DNA of 29,859 bases, taken from NCBI GenBank assembly GCA_040357565.1, contig JBDODJ010000131.1. One strand, given 5' to 3'. This document shows, piece after piece, positions 19,180-28,067 of this stretch. The position numbers were made by a program, and so were the translations under genes. The stretch comes from Cercozoa sp. M6MM (lineage: Eukaryota; Endomyxa: Ascetosporea). Positions within the stretch are counted from its first letter, which is position 1, and each line of letters starts with the position of its first letter. The notes beneath the pieces were generated by a model, which was not told the origin of the DNA, made no database searches, and saw nothing but the letters and a program-made list of their open reading frames with translations.

Positions 19180-20326
19180 TCAATCGCGCGGCAAGGCGTA
19201 ATTGGAGTTGGCCAGCAGCATCTCGCCGTGCTGCACGACGGGAACAAAGCGGCCCACCGGAAGCGACGCGCATGCGGCAATCGTACTTCGAGCACGGTCC
19301 GAGATCTGAGTGGCTAGCTCTTCGACTGGCTGCGCAGCATTAAACGCGGCCCTACGCATGAAGAGGTCAAAAGATCGACAAATACAAAAAAGGGCAAAAG
19401 GCAAAAATACCATTCTTCTGCCTGCAGACTTGTAAATATTTCAGCGACACGGCGCTGTAGTTCTGGCACTTCGTATCTCTGCCCAGTTCATCGAATTAAC
19501 ACAACTAAGGAAAAAAAGTCAAAACAAAAAACAAAATCCAACAAAACTGATCGAACTGATCAAAACCAAACTGGAAAGCAAAAAAGCAAACGACTGACCT
19601 CCTCGCCATAGCCACCTCGCTTAGCGAGTGTCTCGGCGTCAGCAGACAGATACACGACTAGATCGGGTGCGGGCAGACAGGTCTCCTGCATGATGCACCA
19701 CTCGCGCGACACGTCCTGATCGTCGCCAGCATTTTGCGCCAGCGTGTAGGCCACGCCACTGTAGGAATACCGGTCGCACACGACCTAAACACAGCACACG
19801 CTCAGTTTGACAGGGCCGAAGGATCGAAACTAAACCATCGAACCGAAACGCCGCTGTCGAGCAGTTCGATGAGTTTCTGACGCTGCTCGAGTCGATTCAG
19901 CACAAAGAGCGAGTGCACGGCGGCGCGATCGCTGAGTTCCAGGCGGCGCTGCAGGTAGTCGTTCAGCAGCTTGCCCTGCAGCAACAGCGACTTTAAAATG
20001 ACAGTCACAAGAGAGAGAAAACATTGAAAGTTACTGTCGTTGTGCTGCGGTCCGGAAAGCGCATCTGCTGCACCTGCACGCCACTCTCCACGAGCACCTC
20101 GAACAACCGACTTGACTGCGTCGATTTGCCGCACCTGTCTACGCCTTCAAACACAATAAACGCACCGCGCTTCGAGTTACTCCTTTGAGTCTCCGTTCGC
20201 GTGTACTACAGTGCGGACACTCCAGCGAAACAACTTGACCCAAGGAAGACACTCAAAAGCAAAACCAACCGCAAGCGAAATCCCAGTGGCGCCGAAGCTC
20301 GCCTCGCTGCACTCGATTTTGTCCAT
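19180..20326 (-). CDS. Thymidylate (dTMP) kinase
   Basis: Proposed exons on the minus strand are 20326-20270, 20205-20035, 19975-19844, 19784-19599, 19478-19411 and 19351-19180, about 261 aa. The P-loop is [14 protein letters not shown], with the type-I Arg as in human [39 protein letters not shown], the DRYxxSG motif ([14 protein letters not shown]), [12 protein letters not shown] and the lid region RGGYGEERYEVPEL follow in order. The enzyme phosphorylates dTMP to dTDP for DNA synthesis. The lid lacks the extra basic residues of bacterial type-II enzymes. Exon 1 ([15 protein letters not shown]) is the least certain part: it was chosen because it supplies an ATG and a 64-nt in-phase intron. 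The rest is secure. The product is about 50 residues longer than human, at both ends. Confidence 0.9.
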
Positions 20327-20702
20327 CTGAATGTGCCAGAACGTGCTGAACCTGTTTACTTGCGCCTCAAGTGGGTTACTTGGGCATTTGGTGCCTGAGT
20401 GAAGGCGCCTCCAGAGCCATCATTGTTTTTCCAAAAGGGGTTGAGATTGAAAAGTGTCTTTCGCCTCTACTCCTCCGTACTACAAAAGCTCGTAAATGTC
20501 AGATTTCGCCTTCAATTAAGTTCTGCAGTACGACTGGAATTGAACTGGAAGTGCCGGCATGGTGGATGGAACTGAACTGGAAGTTTCTTCAGTCTTTTGC
20601 GAAAAACGCAGACCCACAAAAGACGCGATCGAAAGTGATTGCTCGCGCACGGGGGCATTTGTCATTCGCGCAAAGTCTGTGAACTTCTGATCATCGAATA
20701 AA
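20327..20702. promoter_or_regulatory. Divergent intergenic region between thymidylate kinase and the C2 gene
   Basis: 376 nt between divergent starts. A repeated GGAATTGAACTGGAAGT / GGAACTGAACTGGAAGT pair lies near 20535-20585. The open frame 20201-20398 on the plus strand overlaps the kinase exons and has no ATG, so it was not called. No TATA box was recognised. Confidence 0.4.
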
Positions 20703-23155
20703 ATGGGTGAAGGTCGCAAGTTCCAGGTGTGTTTTACCGTTTTTTGCATTCACCAAAACCGACCGAAATACACTGGATTGTGTCTCATATTGTCTGGTAG
20801 TTTGACATTGAGGTGCGCGGTGTTATTGTGGATGCACCAGTGGCCCGAGCACGCAGTGAGTTGCTTTCGCGCGAGCACTTTTTCGTGTGGCACCGGCCGA
20901 GACTCAATGAGTGGCCGAGCCCGGCGGTGCGAGCTGCCGTGCCGCGCACCGACGCGAGCAACGACGCGCGAGTAGCGTTCAAGTTCCAGCAGAAACTACG
21001 ACAGAAGGCACTGCTGAAACATGAGGATTCCGAAGGACCACGCAATGTGTTTGCCTTTTTGCAACGCACCAACAGCACCGACAGTGTCGAACTTGGGCGG
21101 ACCAATATTGACCTGAAAAAGTACGTTTTCTCCAACGAGAAACACAAGGCGAGACTCGCATTTGCGTGCAATGTGGTGCTTTTACTTTCTGAAGTGTAAA
21201 ATAGACCGTGTAGAATTCATATGGTTGTGTTGTAGGCGGGCACAACATGTATGGCGACATTGTTGCTGAATGTGCAAGCCACTCAGCTGACAGGCAAGCA
21301 CACACAACTGCCTGTGATCGACGAGATCCATGAGATTGGCGAATTCGCCTCTACGATCGTGTCGAACGCCGATCGTGCCGAGCGAACCTCGGTATCGCAG
21401 GTGCACCGTACGGCACGTTCGACACCGAGGCAAGTCAGTGCAGCCGCACCTTTGTACCTGCGTGTGAACGAGTCGCAGACGTCGTTGTCGCCGTCGCTGT
21501 CGTCGCGCGCAGTGCAATCGACCATCGTGCTGCAGGCCGAGGAGTTACCACGCCAGCAGAGAGAGGTTAAAAAAATAACGCGAGTACCGACGTCTCAGCA
21601 GTCGTTGCACTACTCATCCATGGGAGTGCCAGGCACCTACAGGAACAACGAGTCCACCGACCGCATCGCACTGCCGCCTGCGCCGACTGCTGCCCGGAGC
21701 CAGCCTCTTCAGTACCGACACACGATGCCGAACCCTCGCGATCTTCTACGACGCACACTGGAACCGCTCAACGTGTAGCTTTTCTCTTGCTTCACACGAT
21801 GCTTGATCCTTCCTGCATGCATGTGTGGACAGGAGTATGAGCAACATTCGCGAAAAGCTGCGTCGAAACTCAATCGATGAGGGAACCTTTGGAGATACGG
21901 ATCTCCAAGTGCTGACTGGCTCGCAGATGCATACGCTGGGCAGTGCGCATCAGCACAACGTTAACGTTAACAGCACCGGCACAACGGGAACGCAGTTGTT
22001 CCACACCAGGTCATCGGACTCGCAGCAGCAAGCCATCTGCGAGGCGCAGCTGAAGCAGGCGGCGCCTAGTGACACCGTATTGAATGCAACAGGTGCAGTG
22101 AATACGGCACCCAACGACGCTCTGTCGCACGTCTCACGCATCGAAGCTCTGCTCAAGCGGTGCAACTCGGCGATGGAGAAAGTGTCACTTCGTTCCTCCC
22201 CTCACAGTACTAGTTTGCACGGCTCGCATGCCTCACCTCAGGCCAATGCAACACCACAGTCGCAGCAAGCTCCAGTCGACTTCAACGAGTACTTTGGCCT
22301 GTCCAAAGTGGCGCAGTCACCTCTGCACCACGACTCCACGACTCGCTCAGTTCCGCCGATGCCGCACAACTCGCTGACATCGCCAATGCGCCAAGCACTC
22401 GGCCCACAGCACCAGGTGCCGGTACTCCGCGGGTCCGGAAACAGCACACTGCACTCGCACACACACGAGCGCGAACTGAGCGATCGCTTGGATTTGGGAC
22501 ACTTTGGAAGTGCCGAAGCACGGCAGCAGCGACTCAGTGGTGGCACTCCTTTCGAGGATGACAACGATCTGACCAAGAGTGAGTACTCGGCTTCTCCGCG
22601 ACATCAGTGTCGTCCGAGTCAGTCCTTGGATCTCAACGACCTGCTGTCTCGTGCCAATCGACTACTCCAGGATCACGGCAACAGTCCTAAAAGTAGTCAT
22701 AGTAGTCTGGGCAGTCTTCGACGAAACGATAATCGGGCTGAGCTCAAGCGCAGTGCGAGCAGCGAAAGAACGCCGACGCAGAGACACCGCTCCTATAACA
22801 CGATGACGTTGCACAACACAGATGTTCTCGAACTCGCTGCACGCTTCGTCGAGGCGGCACAGGACTCGCGTGCTGATTTGCGAGTGCTTGGACTTCACCT
22901 CGCTTCAAGGTACAGTCCAGTTTGACATTGGTTTCTTCTTTCGCGGGATACTGTACTTCATTGTTTAGACTGTTGTCGGAGCCTGGAAGCTCACCGGATC
23001 GCATCTTTGACGCACTCGGAAACTCGGCAGGAGTGCTCTTGCACACGATGGACGAGTTGTGCACCGATGCCGCCAACTGCGCAGTGCTTCGCTTCAAGCA
23101 GTACACGCGAGAGGGAACATCGATGCTACTAAGTGAACGAAACAGACGCACTTAA
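20703..23155 (+). CDS. NT-C2 domain protein (EEIG1/EHBP1-like N-terminus), about 732 aa
   Basis: Five exons: 20703-20726, 20801-21172, 21236-21774, 21833-22909 and 22969-23155. The N-terminus (MGEGRKFQFDIEVRGVIVD, then a Trp-His-Arg-Pro stretch, GRTNIDLKKYV and MATLLLNVQATQL) has the strand pattern of the N-terminal C2 domain found in EEIG1/EHBP1 proteins, which bind membranes or small-GTPase partners. The rest is low complexity: Ser/Gln/His-rich, with short helices such as MSNIREKLRRNS and DLNDLLSRANRLLQ, and ends in MLLSERNRRT. The exon 3 to 4 junction uses the second GT of AACGTGTAGC, the only one that keeps the frame into SMSNIREKL. The donor of exon 2 could also be at 21190, adding six residues. 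The domain call is by pattern only and of medium confidence; the gene structure is firmer. Confidence 0.68.
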
Positions 23156-23384
23156 CTTACCGAACACTGAAACCAGTAATGTGCACTTTTCTGCTGTCAG
23201 ATACAGGGGAGTCGTAATGACGACGCTGGGGTCAGGACTCAGAGGTATTCGTACACACTGTCGTTACTGACCCCTCATGGGCCTTCCAGGCGTGCTTGAC
23301 CATAAAGTTACAATTGTACTGCGATTGATCGTATTATACGACGTTCCCATACAGTATGTAGTAGAAAGGTAAACAACTTTCGCG

Positions 23385-24431
23385 CTAACTCTGATGGTAT
23401 TTAGCGGTGACGACGGCGATGGTGACCGTGGCGGTCACGACGCCCGTGTGATTGCTCGAGTTGTCGTACCCAGAGTAGTCAAGCTCTTCGTGCGACGCCT
23501 CCGGGGGAGGGGGGCGCACTAAGACCACAACGGTACCGTGACATTACTGCAAACCAACCATACATGCCCTGCCTGAACTGAGAGCACCTAGTAACTGGGC
23601 TCCTCGTAGCTGGGCGCCTTGTAACTGGGCTCCTTGTAACTGGGCTCCTTGTAACTGGGTTCATCATAGCTAGGCTTCTTGTAACTAGACTTCTCGTCAC
23701 GGGGCTCATTGTATCCGCTGCCTGTAGCAACATGCGTATGAAAGTGCACGATGAATTTGGCCAGTTCAGTTGACACGAATCAAGAGGAACAAAGTTCAAC
23801 TCGCCATGACGACGGCGTCGACGATCGCGTCGGCCGTGGCCTTGACCAGAACGGTAGTCTGCAACACGGTAATAAAGCACACGTATAGCAAGCTACTTCA
23901 GGTGTACTTTGGATTGAAAACACAAGGCACCGTCATAGTAGTCGTCACTCAGCAGACGCGCATCATCCGTGTCGAGATCGAGACCGACTGTCGTGGTCTC
24001 TCCGTTCTGGCAGTCGCCCTCACTGTACATTTCAGTACAGCACTGGTTTTTTCAAGTGAAAACCAAGCTTACTTGACGAGAACCATGTTCTCCTCGCCGT
24101 ACATACAGCGCAGGAACTCCAGCGTGCACGTGTTGCGCACCTACTCTCACGTAAATGTAAATTACGCTGACAATCTCACCAAGCAAGACAGTGCTGAACA
24201 GAACAGTGACACATTGATTTTACCGTCATGACCACATCAGTACCGACATGCTCGACACAAAGATGACGCTCGACGTCCGGACACACCACTGCATCAGCAC
24301 AGTAAATTGAAAAACTACCAGGAAGCCACTGCACGCACAGACAAAGTTGGACAAACAACTGAAAACACACTGTCAGAGCAGTCGTTCTGGGCAACAACTC
24401 CAGCAATCAACAGCGAGGTCAGGAACAGCAT
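23385..24431 (-). CDS. Secreted Kazal-like protein with YKEPS repeats, about 199 aa
   Basis: Seven minus-strand exons: 24431-24371, 24288-24224, 24140-24073, 24022-23931, 23858-23801, 23717-23596 and 23518-23385. MLFLTSLLIAGVVAQ is a classic signal peptide. Six cysteines follow with spacing C-x4-C-x7-C-x15-C-x6-C-x14-C. The segment VRNTCTLEFLRC and the closing VNEGDC fit the Kazal protease-inhibitor pattern (TYxNxCxL...C...GxC). Kazal domains block serine proteases from outside the cell and are common in oomycete secretomes. After an acidic stretch (LLSDDYYDDYRSG) and an Arg/His-rich block come six to seven tandem five-residue units (SYKKP, SYDEP, SYKEP, SYKEP, SYKAP, SYEEP). If the last donor is used, a hydrophobic Thr/Val-rich C-terminus ends the protein; if not, translation stops at 23588-23590 after PSY. 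The reactive-site residues cannot be assigned surely. Confidence 0.72.
23591..23690 (-). repeat. 15-nt coding tandem repeat (SYKEP units)
   Basis: About six to seven copies of a 15-nt unit (plus strand GTAACTGGGCTCCTT). Two minus-strand frames stay open across it: one gives SYKEP units, the other a PVTRS repeat. The first joins the secreted Cys-rich protein in phase. Confidence 0.9.
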
Positions 24432-24908
24432 TAACGCAGTCAGTTCAAGCACAAGTCACACAGAGACGAGTGTCGAAGGTAAGGAGGTGAAGTTAACTCG
24501 AAGCAGAGAAAACACAAAAAGTTAGTCGGAAGGAGTGCAAGGTTGCAACCCAGTTTGGTCGTCCACACCTCGCCTGTTTCTGTAAGTTGACAACCCTGGC
24601 CACTTTGACGTGCCAGACGATCCGAGTCGTCCGATCCGCCGATCGACGACTTCTACAACTTGAATGGAATCTACGGTACAGGGTAGCAGTACTGATAGAA
24701 CTTCAGTTGCCAGTCGTGCTGGCTAAACTGACAACACTTGCGGTCCCCCCGCAACTCCACTGCCTGAAAACTGCCAACGAACCGCGAACAACCGATTCAG
24801 GCCCAGGGGAAGCTACAACCTGCGCTGTTGCTACAGCCGAGCTACGATGGCGTACTGTAGATAAATTAAATGTTAAGAAAATCAAAACGCTGGCGGCACC
24901 ACCGGGGC
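24432..24908. promoter_or_regulatory. Upstream region of the Kazal-like gene, no other gene seen
   Basis: 477 nt between two minus-strand genes, holding the 3' end of one and the promoter of the other. The short open frames on both strands have no motif or splice support. No recognisable regulatory element was found. Confidence 0.4.
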
Positions 24909-26486
24909 TCAGCGCATCGAAGTGTGCGGCATGCGGCCCTCATTGAGCTTGCGCACCTCGACGACCTCCTGCTCACCGAGCACGCCAGTGTGCGACAGCG
25001 TGCGCACGAGACAGTGCGTCGCCGACGCGTGGATGTCTTGGCAGACGACGAACTTCTGGTATGACGACATCACAATGTCGTCCTGCGGGTACAGCACGTC
25101 CGTGTCGGCCTGCCCATCACATAGATGTTTCTAAATAGAAGGGGGGGGGGGACATAGGAAGTACCTGACGCCAGTGGTTCAATCGAGCCACCAATGCGCG
25201 TTTGAAGGTCGGAATGCAGCGACTCGAGTTCTTCTTCTTGCGCGTGCGCCGCCGATTCATGTCGAAGAGCAAATCGGCGATCTGCTCGGCCGACGAGGGA
25301 CGCAGCGTATCGAGATTGGCCCAGTCCTGTCCCACCATCACACACACACACACACACACCTACATTTACAACTATACAAAGCAGACAGGTGTGAGTGTGC
25401 ACCTTCTCTGTCTGTGATAGGTGCGTGTCGTTCAATAGCCAGTATATGAGCGCACGGTTGTTCTGGTGCTGCACTCGCCGCACGACGCCGTAGTATTGGT
25501 TGCCGTCGGGCCAGTCGCTCACGACGAGCGAGCCGACCTGGAAAGGCGACTCGGGGTCCACGTCGCCGTCGTCGTGTTGCTGCTCCGTCGCCGTCGCACC
25601 CGAACCCTCTGGCCGCAAGTCACTGTGATTCGCCGATTCTTCGTCTGCTCCTGGTGTCACCACTAATGCTGTTGAAGCAACACACACAAACACAGAATAT
25701 ATAACGAGTTTTGAATGGGAAACTTCAACGTACAGTCAGCCTCGGTTAGGGTAGGGCCGCTCGCCACTACGCTCGTTCGAATCACTCCTCTGTCCGGGAA
25801 CTCTGGGAAAGCAATTTCACAGTGTGCAACAACAAGGCAAAAGCTGAATGTAGCATGTGCGTAAGTGTGCTACCTGATGACACGTGGTTATGCGGGGCCA
25901 CGTGTGGAGAAACGTGCGGAGACACATGGTCTCCCCTGTCATCCAGGTCAGCCACCTCTTCCGGCGACATTATCTCGCGCCGTGGCCTCTTGCGAGGACG
26001 CAGCACCGGGTCGTGCAGCTCACTGTCCGTCGGGTGCACCCCATGACCCAGGCCGTACATGCCGTAGCTCCCGAATGAACTGTCGAACGCACTGTTGTCA
26101 CCAAAGGCACTGGCGCTACCGCAAATTAAAAACATCATCGAAACCGAGAATACAAATAGAAAACTCCGTCGAAAAGCGAGGCAAAGAGTTTATGTATGTC
26201 AAGTAAATTTATATGTGCAGGCAGCAACTAAAGTTAAAACCCAAATCACATGCAAAATCGAAATCAAGGACGTACCCTCCCATTAGTTGCGTCATGAACG
26301 ATGGCGAAGGCGCGCCGTCACCGCTCGTAGTCTGTGCGAAACCAACTCACGAGTTCAGGGCGAGAAGAGCAAAACCACTCTTACCTCAGCAAAGAGTGAC
26401 GTGTTATCGTCTGCATAAAGCGAATCAGTCAAAGCGGTCATTGGCATCTGGTAGATGCTTTCAGGATCATCGTTGCTGGATGCCAT
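24909..26486 (-). CDS. Uncharacterised protein, 342 aa, with basic NLS-like block and possible Tudor-like segment
   Basis: Six minus-strand exons: 26486-26385, 26331-26276, 26115-25874, 25668-25403, 25326-25165 and 25109-24909. The first ATG starts MASSNDDPESIYQMPMTALT. Then come a Gly/Ser/Phe-rich part, a bipartite basic stretch (RPRKRPRREIMSPEEVADL), a His-rich run (HVSPHVSPHVAPHNHV) and an acidic linker. FQVGSLVVSDWPDGNQYYGV followed by VRRVQHQNNRALIYWLLNDT has the strand-turn rhythm of a Tudor-like barrel. A helical, basic part (RRRTRKKKNSSRC) and a final domain (QKFVVCQDIHASATHCLVRT) follow. A chromatin-associated role is inferred from the basic block and Tudor-like fold, not from a named family. 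Five introns are all in phase; one (25669-25873) is 205 nt and looked tRNA-like only in a single TTCGAATC motif. Confidence 0.7.
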
Positions 26487-27076
26487 TGCGTCCGAGCAAC
26501 CAATCACCGCGACGCCAGTCACAGGTCAACGAGCGATTGCTCCGCGCGGAGCGACTGCAGCGTTTTGAGCCCCTAGTTTTAAGCTGCAGGGCAACACTAT
26601 AGCAAAATTTAGCACAACAATGCAGCAATGCAACAAAAAGAGCACAGAAATGACAATAATCGACAAGGACTGAGAAAAGCTGCATCACGAAAATATGTCG
26701 TGTTGCGCTGGTTGCGTAGCGACCAGATCAAAGCATACGACACCCGAAGTGACGCAAGACTCGCACCTGGTTCGGTACACGGTCTCAGCGCTGCTGGCGG
26801 ACTTGATTTAACGCAATGCGCTTCCGTTTTGATTTCTTTATTTTTGTGCGGCGGGCACTGCTCGCCCGACCGTTTTACCGAGCCTTGTCGAGAGCACACG
26901 CAAACCGTTGATCGTACACCGTGCAAGGCATATCGCACTGCTGTGCTGCCTGTGTCTCTGTTCTTCCTGTCTCGGCGCTATTTTGATTTTGGCGGGAGCA
27001 AAATGGGCGTATCGTATAATATTGACGATTTAGTTCACAAAGACCAACGGACACAGTGTGGGATTGTTCGGTCGAC
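26487..27076. promoter_or_regulatory. Intergenic region between two minus-strand genes
   Basis: 590 nt. A 150-codon plus-strand open frame (26628-27080) spans most of it, but it overlaps the stop of the E2 gene, has unremarkable composition and shows no motif, so it was not called. The region should contain the promoter of the 24909-26486 gene and the 3' flank of the E2 gene. Confidence 0.4.
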
Positions 27077-27774
27077 TTAGAGCATCTCCATGGAGCGACG
27101 CGCCAGGCGGCGGATGCGCTTCTTGAAGGCAGGGTAGTCGTTGCGGAACTGCACCGAGGCATCGACATTAGCGGGCGAGTCACAGTTCGGGTCGGCCAGC
27201 ATGGACACGACCGAGACCAGGATCTCTTCGACGCCGAGCACTGGACGCCACTTCTCATCGATAGACTCCTGCTGGTTGAGCGGGTCGTGCTCCGGGTCGT
27301 GCAGGATGCTGATGCACACACGGCCGTCCGGGTACCTACAGAAACAAACACAATATCTACAAAAGCCCTAAAAAATACCCTAAATAATACAACCAAGCCT
27401 ACACGTTGGGGTGCCAAAAGTCCGGCATCGTGAAGCGCATCGTCGGCGGCTTCTGCGGGAACTCGGGCGGAAACCTGCCGCAAACAGACTTGATAGATTG
27501 ATCGAGAATTTGCGAACGGAAGAGAACGTACTCCAGCGTGGCCGGGAAAAAACCGCCCTCCCAGATCGTGTCTTCGGGACCTTCGACGAGGATCTGCCAC
27601 TTGGTGATGTCGTTCTCGTCGACGAGACCGATCGAGAAGCCATTCTGCTCACAGGTCACGTTGCTCTCGAACAGCACAGCTTGCAACACAATGTACTGGC
27701 GGGTCACGCTCCATCTTGGCCAGCTGCCTTTGCAGCATCAGACGACCCATACTCGACATCTGCGGCTGCGACAT
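27077..27774 (-). CDS. Ubiquitin-conjugating enzyme E2, UBE2G2/Ubc7 type
   Basis: Four minus-strand exons, 27774-27697, 27644-27532, 27474-27403 and 27335-27077, give 173 aa. Family features: GPEDTIWEGGFFPATLEFPP, KPPTMRFT, HPNVYPDGRVCISIL with the active-site Cys, and VVSMLADPNCDSPANVDASV. The acidic insertion after the catalytic site (HDPEHDPLNQQESIDEKW) is the mark of the Ubc7/UBE2G group, which works in ER-associated degradation. The E2 accepts ubiquitin from E1 on the Cys and passes it on with a RING E3. The protein starts MSQPQMSSMGRLML; the in-frame ATG five codons later is an alternative. The donor of exon 2 must be GTACGT inside GAGTAC to keep LEFPPEF in frame. It is divergent from the SDR gene with about 290 nt between. 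Confidence 0.95.
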
Positions 27775-28067
27775 TTGCTTTCGTTTCGGCGACCCAACCA
27801 AGAAAAAACAGTCTTCCAAGGTTCTCTGGGATGGCTTGTTTTCGAATCTCGCTCCGGCCCGTCCCAGTGACCGGACACCTGCCTCTGATACAATATATAC
27901 ACAGGAAGCTAAGGACAAGCAGATTTGGCGGATCTATCGGAGCGCACCGCAGCCTTAAATGCCCGTTTCTCAGTCAGTACAGGACGCGGCTACGCAGGAG
28001 ATTTCCACTGTGCTAGTGAGATCTCGTGGGGTGCTGCTGCGTGCTGACTACTAAGCGTCGCGTTTCA
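27775..28067. promoter_or_regulatory. Divergent promoter region between E2 and SDR genes
   Basis: 293 nt between divergent starts. It contains no gene and no clear TATA box. Short upstream ATGs occur on the plus strand. Confidence 0.4.

Noticed and set aside
20201..20398. 66-codon plus-strand ORF upstream of the C2 gene
   Set aside because: Starts from GTG, has no ATG and overlaps the exons of thymidylate kinase on the minus strand.
25760..25800. tRNA-like GTTCGAATC motif
   Set aside because: No matching acceptor stem or D arm could be folded around it, and it lies in an intron of a protein gene.
26628..27080. 150-aa plus-strand ORF
   Set aside because: No motif, atypical composition, overlaps the stop of the E2 gene on the other strand, no splice or start support.
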